Shown here: positions 1 to 5,852 of the stretch, in pieces | How positions within the stretch are numbered: the stretch's first letter is position 1 | How the letters are laid out: each line of letters opens with the position of its first letter | DNA from: JBCCSZ01 sp039199225 | Lineage (GTDB): Bacteria > Bacteroidota > Bacteroidia > Chitinophagales > Saprospiraceae | Length of the DNA stretch: 5,852 nt | NCBI GenBank assembly: GCA_039199225.1 | Contig: JBCCSZ010000391.1 | Span: forward strand, 1 to 5,852 | Direction of reading: 5' to 3' | Notes under the pieces: generated by a model | Seen by the model: the letters and a program-made list of their open reading frames with translations, nothing else | What the model was told of the DNA's origin: nothing | Databases searched by the model: none | Position numbers and translations under genes: made by a program

Positions 1-420
1 ACCTTCAGTCAGCAGGTGAAAGATTTACAGGAAACCTACGACAGCAGCGAAGCGTTCCGCCAAATGCCTTTCGACAAATTGGTCAAAGAATTGGCACCCG
101 AAAAGGATATGAGTCGGACAGCACTTTTCGATGTCTTATTCCAATACGAAGAACCCATCGACGCACTGCCAACCATCGACGGTGTAGCAGTCGAATGGAC
201 ACATACAAATTTGGGTTATGGAAAATACGATCTCAATTTTTTCCTGCAGCCTACAGACCAGCACCTCAGTGGACAATTGGTTTACAATGCCGATTATTTT
301 GACCACTCTACCATCGAGCGTTTCATTGCGCATTACGAGGAGGTACTACAAGCGGTCTTGAAGCATCCGGAAGTTGCTATTTCCGAGGTGGATATGGTAA
401 CACAAAAGGAAAAGGACTTC
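1..420 (+). other. C-terminal part of condensation domain (module 1)
   Basis: Only the last third of the domain is inside the window. Motif C6 appears as RQMPFDKLV (58-84) and motif C7 as KDMSRTALF (103-129), followed by the usual C-terminal lobe ending in a helix around 320-365. C7 differs from the consensus RDxSRNPL: T-A replaces N-P. The catalytic HHxxxDG motif is upstream of the window, so the subtype (LCL, DCL, starter or dual) cannot be read. This domain would attach the upstream acyl or peptidyl chain to the amino acid of A1. Boundaries are approximate. Confidence 0.88.
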
Positions 421-3400
421 CTGCTAAAAGCCCTGGACCATACGGCTGTCGACTTTCCAAAAAATAAAACGATTGTCGATTTTTTCGAAGCGCAAGTCGA
501 TCGCCAACCAGATAAAACAGCCATAACTTTTGAAGATCAAAGTATAACCTATGCGGCTTTGGACCAACGAGCCAATCAAGTGGCCCATCTCCTGAAAGCC
601 AAAGGCATCCAAGGAAATGAGATTGTCGGGCTGTTGACCGACCGCAGTTTGGATGTGGTGGTTAGCATGTTGGGAATTCTAAAGGCAGGAGGCGCATATC
701 TGCCGATAGATGTGGATTATCCTCGCGAACGAATTGATTATATTTTGGAGAACAGTGGTGTCCGTTTATTATTAACGGATGATAAGTACCCTACAGCTTC
801 TTTGTCGGATGCCTTGACAATAATGTCCATCGAAGCTGCGCTACAACAAGCAACGGATAGACTGGAAAGCACTTGTCAACCTTCTGACCTGTGTTACATT
901 ATTTATACCTCCGGCACCACCGGGAATCCCAAGGGGGTGATGGTCGAACATCGAAATGTGGTTCGTCTTTTCTTCAACGATGCTTTCCAGTTTGACTTTG
1001 GTCCTTCCGATACTTGGACGATGTTTCACAGCCATTGCTTTGATTTTAGTGTATGGGAAATGTATGGTGCTTTGTTGTTTGGCGGGCGACTGATCGTCAT
1101 TCCAAAAATCGTCGCCAAAGACGCCACCGCCTATCTGCAATTGTTGGAGCGAGAAGGCGTAACCGTCTTGAATCAAACCCCCAGTGCTTTTTATCAGTTG
1201 ACTCGGGAGGAGCTGTTGGGGACTGTACCTGATTTGTCGCTGCGCTATGTCGTATTTGGAGGAGAAGCGCTCAGTCCTGCTAAATTGAAAAACTGGAAAG
1301 CCACTTATCCGGAGGTTCGCCTGATCAATATGTATGGCATCACGGAAACCACCGTTCACGTGACCTTCAAGGAAATTGAAGAAAAGGACATTGAGCAAAA
1401 CATCAGCAACATCGGAACACCTATTCCAACGCTCTTGGCTTACATCCTGGATGAAAATAGACGATTGGTGCCACAGGGAACGATTGGTGAATTGTATGTC
1501 GGAGGAGAAGGGGTGACCCGTGGCTATCTCAATAGGAGGGCGCTGACCAACGAAAAGTTTATCGCAGACCCTCATGGATCGAATGGCAAGCTCTACCGAA
1601 CCGGCGACTTGGCGAGGTTGCTGAACAACGGAGAAATTGAATACATCGGAAGAATCGATAACCAAGTTCAACTTAGAGGATTCCGTATTGAATTGGGAGA
1701 GATTGAAAATCAATTGGCAACACATCAAGCCATCGGCGAAACGGTCGTTGTGGCAAAGGAGGACGAAGGCGATAAATTTTTGATTGCCTACTATGTCGCT
1801 AAGCAAAGCTTGGAAGTATCCGAGATGCGGAATTTCCTCTCGGCCAAGCTGCCCGACTACATGATCCCTTCCTACTTCGTTCACTTACCAACGTTGCCGC
1901 TGACCTCTAACGGAAAAGTAGATAAAAAGAGTTTGCCCGATCCGCAAATTACCAGCAGCGATACCTACAAAGCGCCAGTCAATGCGGTGGAAGAAAAGCT
2001 GGTAGAGATTTGGTCAGACATTCTGAAGCTGGAAAAAGAAGTCATCGGAACAGAAAGCAGCTTTTTTGATCTGGGAGGTCATTCGCTGCGGGCTGCCGTT
2101 TTGGTCAACAAGGTTTCCAAGGAGTTGGAGGTCAATATCCAGCTCAAAGAGATTTTTATAAATCAAAGCATCAAGGAATTGGCCAACTACATCCTGGCGC
2201 AATCCAAATCGACCTACACGCAAATTGAGAAGGCAGCCGAAAAGGAATACTATCGCTTATCTTCCGGCCAAAAGAGGTTGTATTTCCTCTACGAGTTTGA
2301 CAAAGAGTCGCTGGCCTACAATATGCCTTATGTATTGGAGCTGAAAGGTGAGTTGGACATCGACCGATTGAACCAAGCATTTGAGCGACTCATCGATCGG
2401 CATGAAAGCCTTCGTACCGGATTTGAGATCATTGGCGGAGCGCCTGTTCAGCGAGTTTATGACAAAGTAGACTTCAAGCTTGCTTGTTTTCATGCCGGAC
2501 GTGCGGAGGTGCAGGGTGTCATTGAAAACTTTATCCGTCCTTTTGATTTGAAGCAAGCACCCTTGTTGCGAGTCGGCATTGTCGAGCTGAATCCGACAGA
2601 ACATTTGCTGATGATGGATATTCACCACATTGTAACAGATGGTGTTTCCCAACGGGTTTTGATCGACGATTTCCGTCAGCTTTACAGCAGCGATGTCAGC
2701 CTGCCACCGCTGCAAAAACAGTACAAAGATTATGCGGAATGGCAGCAGCAAAGTGAGCAGCAAAAGGAGATCGAACGGCAGAAGGCATTTTGGATGGCAG
2801 AGTTTGCAGATGAGGCCAGTCCCATTGATCTACCGACCGACTTTGCCAGACCGCCACTACGCAAGTACGACGGTGGTGCTTTCAGCTTTGAAATGAGTGT
2901 AGCAGAAAGTCAGCAGTTGAAGAAAATTGCTGAGAAGGAACAGACCACTTTATTCATGCTCCTTTTGGCTTGCTACAATGTTTTGTTGTCCAAGCTCAGC
3001 AACCTGGAAGACATTACGGTTGGAGTGCCGGTCGCTGGAAGGCAGCATGCCGACCTGGAAAAGATGATTGGCATGTTTGTCAATACCTTGGCCATTCGCA
3101 ACCAGCCGGAAGGAAAAATGACCTTTACCGATTTTCTCGCAAAGGTGAAAAGCAAAACACTGGCTTGTTTTGAAAACCAATCCTATCAATACGAGGAATT
3201 GGTAGAGGAGTTGAACATCCCGCGTGATACCAGTCGCAATCCTTTATTCGACCTCATGTTTACCTTCGAGAATTTTGAGGAAGCACGATTTGAAATACCA
3301 GCCTTGGACATACAACCTTACGACAATGGCCATGCCGTTTCTAAGTTTGATTTAACCTTGACAGCCAGCGAAACAGCGGATCAGATTTTCCTCTATTTCG

Positions 3401-5418
3401 AATACGCGAAGGATTTATTCACAGAAGAAACGATCGAAAGATTTACGGGTTATTTCCGACAAATACTTTCTACCATTGCTACAAAGCCAAACAGCCGAAT
3501 TGCAGACATCCAAATGCTGCAAGCTGCTGAACGAACGCAAATATTGAAGGACTTCAACGATACCAACGTCTCCTATCCACCCGTCGACAGCATCCTGGAA
3601 GTGTTTGAACAACAGGCAGCAGCCCATCCCGATCGGGTCGCCATTCGATTTGACAGAGGGGTGTGGACGTATCGCCGCTTACAGGTTGCCTCCGATAAGG
3701 TCGCTTACTTTTTGAGTCAGACCAAGGGGTGGAAAAAGGGCGATTTCATTGGCCTGATGTTGGAGCGGGAGCCTGCTTTTCTAGCCATCCTTTTTGGCAT
3801 TCTCAAGGCGGGCGGCGTTTATGTTCCAATCGACCCCAAGTATCCTGCCGATCGCGTCCAAGCGATTGTCGAAGAGGCAGGTATGAAGGTCTTGTTTACC
3901 AGAGGACAATTTCCAAAAACAATTGATGCAGGTAGTACAGAAATCATCGACTTGGATACCGACTGGCGACTCATTCGAAACATGCAGTATAAACGCCAGG
4001 CGATAAAAATCGATCCAAAAGATTTGGCTTACATCATCTTCACTTCTGGCTCCACAGGACGGCCCAAAGGGGTGATGATCGAGCATGCATCTCTGGCCAA
4101 TATCATCCGATACATGGAGGATGAGTATCCGCTAGGAGCGTCGGATAGCTACCTTTTGAAAACAACCTGCTGCTTCGATGTTTCAATTACCGAAATCTTC
4201 GGCTGGTTTTTCAATGGTGGCTCCATTACCTTGTTGCCGCCTCGCGCAGAAGCCGACCCGGATGTCATTCTGGATACCATCGAAAAGCATCAGGTGACGC
4301 ACATCAATTTTGTGCCTTCCATGTTTTCCGTTTTTGTAGAAAGATTACGGGCAGGTGGTTTGGAAAAACTTCGCAGTCTGAAATACATCTTCTTGGCGGG
4401 CGAAGCATTGCCGAGGGAATTGGTCTCACAGTTTGACGATCTTCAAACGGGCATACTACTGGAAAATATTTATGGTCCAACAGAGGGAACCATTTACAGT
4501 TGCGGTTATTCGACCCGGGATTTGGGTTCGAAAAAGCGGGTGCCGATCGGTAAGCCATTGAGCAATATCTCCTTGTATATTTTGGATAAGAATCGGTCGA
4601 TACAGCCAGTGGGTGTACCCGGCGAACTTTGCATCGGCGGTGCGGCTTTGGCAAGAGGTTATCTCAATAATGAAGAACTGACCGCTGAAAAATTCGTTGC
4701 CCATCCTTTCGAAGAAGGCGCTCGCATTTACCGAACGGGAGACTTGGTCAGGTGGTTGCCGGATGGCAATATTGAGTACCTGGGTCGCATCGACAACCAA
4801 GTGAAAATCCGAGGCTACCGAATTGAGTTGGGTGAAATCGAAATTCGATTGGCCGAGCACGAAGCCATTCAGGAATGCGCTGTTATGGTCAAAGAGCGAA
4901 TGGGTGATAAGTACCTGGTTGGTTACTACGTTTCCGAAAATGCCTTGCGTGCAACCGAGCTGGTTGAGCATCTTGCTACTTCGCTACCAGCCTACATGGT
5001 GCCTCGCTATTACGTGCATATGGACAAAATGCCTTGGACGACCAATGGGAAGCTCAACAGACGAGCCTTACCAGAACCACAAGTTGAGCTAGAGGCCAAC
5101 TATCAAGCGCCCATCGGAGAAACAGAAGAAAAGCTTGTAGAAATCTGGTCAAAAGTATTGGGTTTGGCGCGTGAAAAAATCAGTACCGATGCCAACTTCT
5201 TCGATCTAGGTGGCCATTCGCTAAAGATCATCAGCATGTGTAATATGGTGAATGATTCCTTTCAGGCAAACATCACCGTTGCAGAAATCTTCCGACTACC
5301 GCACATCAATGCCATCGCAGAGTTTCTCCACCACGGCGATCAAAAACTAACCGAAATTGAACAGGGGCTAGACGAAAGGTCAGACGCACTCGAACTACTG
5401 GGCAGATTGGGCGAATAG
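1..5418 (+). CDS. Nonribosomal peptide synthetase, C(partial)-A-T-C-A-T, 5'-truncated by the window edge
   Basis: This multimodular cytoplasmic enzyme activates amino acids as aminoacyl adenylates, loads them on phosphopantetheine arms and joins them by condensation. The frame is open from base 1 and ends at TAG 5416-5418, giving 1805 visible residues. The first codons already encode the late part of a condensation domain, so the true start is upstream; the GTG at 16 is internal. Domain order, numbering codon 1 at base 1: C end 1-140, A1 159-650, T1 660-725, C2 750-1185, A2 1198-1690, T2 1702-1770, tail 1777-1805. All core motifs are intact, including both carrier serines (695 and 1740) and the C2 HHxxxDG motif, so the enzyme looks functional. 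It has no epimerase or thioesterase and is followed 54 bases later by a PKS gene, so it is an internal subunit handing its chain to the PKS. A1 is predicted to load Thr; the A2 substrate is unknown. Confidence 0.97.
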   Translation, partial: TFSQQVKDLQETYDSSEAFRQMPFDKLVKELAPEKDMSRTALFDVLFQYEEPIDALPTIDGVAVEWTHTNLGYGKYDLNFFLQPTDQHLSGQLVYNADYFDHSTIERFIAHYEEVLQAVLKHPEVAISEVDMVTQKEKDFLLKALDHTAVDFPKNKTIVDFFEAQVDRQPDKTAITFEDQSITYAALDQRANQVAHLLKAKGIQGNEIVGLLTDRSLDVVVSMLGILKAGGAYLPIDVDYPRERIDYILENSGVRLLLTDDKYPTASLSDALTIMSIEAALQQATDRLESTCQPSDLCYIIYTSGTTGNPKGVMVEHRNVVRLFFNDAFQFDFGPSDTWTMFHSHCFDFSVWEMYGALLFGGRLIVIPKIVAKDATAYLQLLEREGVTVLNQTPSAFYQLTREELLGTVPDLSLRYVVFGGEALSPAKLKNWKATYPEVRLINMYGITETTVHVTFKEIEEKDIEQNISNIGTPIPTLLAYILDENRRLVPQGTIGELYVGGEGVTRGYLNRRALTNEKFIADPHGSNGKLYRTGDLARLLNNGEIEYIGRIDNQVQLRGFRIELGEIENQLATHQAIGETVVVAKEDEGDKFLIAYYVAKQSLEVSEMRNFLSAKLPDYMIPSYFVHLPTLPLTSNGKVDKKSLPDPQITSSDTYKAPVNAVEEKLVEIWSDILKLEKEVIGTESSFFDLGGHSLRAAVLVNKVSKELEVNIQLKEIFINQSIKELANYILAQSKSTYTQIEKAAEKEYYRLSSGQKRLYFLYEFDKESLAYNMPYVLELKGELDIDRLNQAFERLIDRHESLRTGFEIIGGAPVQRVYDKVDFKLACFHAGRAEVQGVIENFIRPFDLKQAPLLRVGIVELNPTEHLLMMDIHHIVTDGVSQRVLIDDFRQLYSSDVSLPPLQKQYKDYAEWQQQSEQQKEIERQKAFWMAEFADEASPIDLPTDFARPPLRKYDGGAFSFEMSVAESQQLKKIAEKEQTTLFMLLLACYNVLLSKLSNLEDITVGVPVAGRQHADLEKMIGMFVNTLAIRNQPEGKMTFTDFLAKVKSKTLACFENQSYQYEELVEELNIPRDTSRNPLFDLMFTFENFEEARFEIPALDIQPYDNGHAVSKFDLTLTASETADQIFLYFEYAKDLFTEETIERFTGYFRQILSTIATKPNSRIADIQMLQAAERTQILKDFNDTNVSYPPVDSILEVFEQQAAAHPDRVAIRFDRGVWTYRRLQVASDKVAYFLSQTKGWKKGDFIGLMLEREPAFLAILFGILKAGGVYVPIDPKYPADRVQAIVEEAGMKVLFTRGQFPKTIDAGSTEIIDLDTDWRLIRNMQYKRQAIKIDPKDLAYIIFTSGSTGRPKGVMIEHASLANIIRYMEDEYPLGASDSYLLKTTCCFDVSITEIFGWFFNGGSITLLPPRAEADPDVILDTIEKHQVTHINFVPSMFSVFVERLRAGGLEKLRSLKYIFLAGEALPRELVSQFDDLQTGILLENIYGPTEGTIYSCGYSTRDLGSKKRVPIGKPLSNISLYILDKNRSIQPVGVPGELCIGGAALARGYLNNEELTAEKFVAHPFEEGARIYRTGDLVRWLPDGNIEYLGRIDNQVKIRGYRIELGEIEIRLAEHEAIQECAVMVKERMGDKYLVGYYVSENALRATELVEHLATSLPAYMVPRYYVHMDKMPWTTNGKLNRRALPEPQVELEANYQAPIGETEEKLVEIWSKVLGLAREKISTDANFFDLGGHSLKIISMCNMVNDSFQANITVAEIFRLPHINAIAEFLHHGDQKLTEIEQGLDERSDALELLGRLGE
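475..1950 (+). other. Adenylation domain A1, predicted L-threonine
   Basis: All ten core motifs are present: ITYAAL (544-561), LKAGGAYLPID (679-711), YTSGTTGNPKG (904-936), FDFS (1039-1050), MYGITE (1330-1347), GELYVGGEGVTRGYL (1486-1530), YRTGDL (1594-1611), GRIDNQVQLRG (1648-1680), LPDYMIP (1849-1869) and NGK (1909-1917). Hand alignment to GrsA gives pocket residues D235 (1042), F236 (1045), W239 (1054), N278 (1171), V299 (1252), G301 (1258), M322 (1330), V330 (1354), H331 (1357) and K517 (1915). The code DFWNVGMVHK differs only at position 299 from the known threonine code DFWNIGMVHK. The Ile in place of Pro in the A5 motif fits my recollection of Thr-activating domains. The Thr prediction is an inference from this code. 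Confidence 0.9.
1978..2190 (+). other. Carrier (T/PCP) domain T1
   Basis: The 4'-phosphopantetheine attachment motif FFDLGGHSL spans 2062-2088, with the modified serine at codon 2083-2085. The flanking EEKLVEIWSDIL helix 1 and the IFINQSIKELANYI helix 4 are typical of the family. This domain carries the predicted threonyl residue and its upstream chain to C2. A linker of about 20 residues separates it from C2, with no epimerase in between. Confidence 0.95.
2248..3540 (+). other. Condensation domain C2, LCL-type
   Basis: All seven motifs are recognisable: C1 LSSGQKRLYFL (2257-2289), C2 RHESLRTGF (2398-2424), C3 HHIVTDG (2623-2643, catalytic second His at 2626-2628), C4 YKDYAEW (2722-2742), C5 IGMFVNTLAIR (3067-3099), C6 NQSYQYEEL and C7 RDTSRNPLF (3223-3249). 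The intact HHxxxDG supports peptide-bond formation. The C3 context MDIHHIVTDG, and the absence of an upstream epimerase, favour the LCL subtype, joining two L-configured residues. The subtype call is an inference from motifs only. Confidence 0.93.
3592..5085 (+). other. Adenylation domain A2, substrate unassigned
   Basis: Core motifs are complete: WTYRRL (3664-3681), LKAGGVYVPID (3802-3834), FTSGSTGRPKG (4039-4071), FDVS (4174-4185), IYGPTE (4468-4485), GELCIGGAALARGYL (4621-4665), YRTGDL (4729-4746), GRIDNQVKIRG (4783-4815), LPAYMVP (4984-5004) and NGK (5044-5052). Hand-aligned pocket residues are D235 (4177), V236 (4180), T239 (4189), N278 (4306), F299 (4390), A301 (4396), I322 (4468), I330 (4492), Y331 (4495) and K517 (5050). 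D235 and K517 indicate an alpha-amino acid. The code DVTNFAIIYK matches none that I can recall; the nearest from memory is an alanine-type code, DLFNNALTYK, at only five of ten positions. The domain is well supported, but its substrate is open. Confidence 0.95.
5104..5325 (+). other. Carrier (T/PCP) domain T2, last domain of the NRPS
   Basis: The motif FFDLGGHSL spans 5197-5223, with the phosphopantetheine serine at codon 5218-5220. Helix 1 (EEKLVEIWSKVL) and the last helix (LPHINAIAEFL) are conserved. As the terminal carrier with no thioesterase after it, T2 holds the peptidyl chain that should be delivered to the ketosynthase of the following gene. Confidence 0.95.
5329..5415 (+). other. 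C-terminal charged tail of the NRPS, possible docking segment
   Basis: About 29 residues follow the last helix of T2, beginning HHGDQKLTEIEQ and ending LELLGRLGE. They are rich in Glu, Asp and Leu and look helix-forming. They belong to no catalytic domain. Because the chain must pass to a separate PKS protein, this tail could help the two subunits dock, but that is an inference from position and composition; it does not match a docking domain class I recognise. Confidence 0.4.
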
Positions 5419-5472
5419 CTAAAAATCTCTATCTCATCATCTCTAAAATAATCCATTCAAAATTTTGTAAAA
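5419..5472 (+). promoter_or_regulatory. Intergenic spacer and leader of the PKS gene, no Shine-Dalgarno
   Basis: The 54-base spacer is A/T-rich with no GGAGG-like sequence before ATG 5473. The bases just before the start read ATTTTGTAAAA. Such leaders fit translation initiation in Bacteroidota, where Shine-Dalgarno sequences are commonly absent. An in-frame TAA at 5449-5451 with no ATG, GTG or TTG between it and 5473 fixes the PKS start. I see no TAnnTTTG promoter element at a useful distance and no hairpin terminator, so co-transcription with the NRPS gene is likely. Confidence 0.6.
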
Positions 5473-5852
5473 ATGAAAGATTACACGGGATTCGAAATTG
5501 CTGTCATCGGAATGTGTGGTAGATTTCCAGGTGCTGGCGATGTTCAGACCTTTTGGAAAAACCTGGCAGAGGGCAAAGAATCCATTACTTTTTTGAGCGA
5601 TGAAGAATTACTAAGCGAAGGAGAATCCCAACGCAACTTGGACAATCCCAGATACGTCCGGGCCAATTCATTCATCGAAGATAAAGGGTATTTCGATTCC
5701 AACTTTTTTGGATACCTACCGATCGAAGCCAGGCTAATGGACCCACAAATGCGTATTCTGCACGAATGCGTTTGGAAGGTGATCGAAGATGCTGGCTACG
5801 ATCTCGAACGGGTTAAAGAAAGAATTGGTCTTTTCACCGGTGCCAAGGCCAA
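5473..5852 (+). CDS. Type I polyketide synthase, N-terminal ketosynthase domain, 3'-truncated by the window edge
   Basis: The visible 126 residues are the N-terminal part of a beta-ketoacyl synthase, which catalyses decarboxylative Claisen condensation in polyketide chain extension. The frame starts at ATG 5473 and runs off the right edge. Recognisable family segments are EIAVIGMCGRFPGA (residues 8-21), FWKNLAEGKESI (27-38), YFDSNFFGY (73-81), the EARLMDPQMR block (85-94), HECVWKVIEDAGY (97-109) and IGLFTGA (118-124). Only about seven residues precede the KS core, so there is no long N-terminal docking coiled coil and no loading domain. Position after an NRPS that ends in a carrier domain suggests this KS accepts a peptidyl chain from T2. 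The active-site Cys and the two His lie beyond the window, as do any AT, KR or carrier domains, so activity and cis-AT versus trans-AT type cannot be read. Position 93 is Met where His or Gln is usual, and the arginine of the usual PREA motif is replaced (PIEA). Confidence 0.94.
   Translation, partial: MKDYTGFEIAVIGMCGRFPGAGDVQTFWKNLAEGKESITFLSDEELLSEGESQRNLDNPRYVRANSFIEDKGYFDSNFFGYLPIEARLMDPQMRILHECVWKVIEDAGYDLERVKERIGLFTGAKA

Noticed and set aside
16..18. GTG as the start of the NRPS gene
   Set aside because: The frame is open to base 1 and the encoded sequence begins in the middle of a condensation domain, so this is an internal valine codon.
841..1884. Open reading frame of 347 codons on the minus strand
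   Set aside because: It lies entirely antisense to the A1 domain, whose motifs are all intact on the + strand. Its translation shows no recognisable domain, and long antisense frames are a common by-product of codon bias.
1950..2250. A hidden epimerase or methyltransferase between A1 and C2
   Set aside because: Only a carrier domain and a linker of about 20 residues fit in this stretch; there is no room for another catalytic domain.
2257..2763. Minus-strand open frame of 168 codons, and a similar one at 4456-4971
   Set aside because: Both are fully antisense to conserved C2 and A2 coding sequence and have no family motifs.
475..5325. A recent tandem duplication of the A-T module
   Set aside because: The two A-T units share family motifs, but their pocket residues and linkers differ widely and I found no long identical stretches. 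They look like ordinary old paralogous modules.
5419..5472. A promoter or terminator separating the two genes
   Set aside because: No inverted repeat followed by a T run is visible, and the TTTTG just before the ATG is too close to the start to act as a -7 element. The spacer is better read as an operon-internal leader.

Overview
The window lies inside a hybrid nonribosomal peptide synthetase / polyketide synthase (NRPS-PKS) gene cluster, all on the + strand. The likely source is a Bacteroidota bacterium. GC content is moderate (by eye), Leu is often TTG, and the second gene has an A/T-rich leader without a Shine-Dalgarno sequence. No taxonomic marker gene is present, so this assignment is an inference.

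Layout. Positions 1-5418 are the 3' part of a large NRPS gene, open at the left edge and ending in TAG. The visible 1805 residues read: C-terminal end of a condensation domain (C), adenylation domain (A1), carrier domain (T1), complete LCL-type condensation domain (C2), adenylation domain (A2), carrier domain (T2), and a short charged C-terminal tail. There is no epimerase, methyltransferase or thioesterase domain. Positions 5419-5472 are a short A/T-rich spacer. From 5473 to the right edge is the start of a type I PKS gene, of which 126 codons are visible. They encode the N-terminal part of a ketosynthase (KS); the active-site cysteine lies beyond the window.

How it works together. The upstream chain is condensed onto the amino acid loaded by A1, predicted to be L-threonine from the pocket code DFWNVGMVHK. 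C2 joins that chain to the residue loaded by A2, whose pocket code DVTNFAIIYK I cannot assign. The chain on T2 is then probably passed to the KS of the next protein for ketide extension. The local product fragment is therefore ...-L-Thr-Xaa-(ketide)..., an intermediate segment with both ends of the assembly line outside the window.

The architecture is a familiar hybrid assembly line and I see no evidence of a new kind of system. The most informative points are the unassigned A2 pocket, the NRPS-to-PKS handover between separate proteins, and the mildly divergent KS N-terminus.
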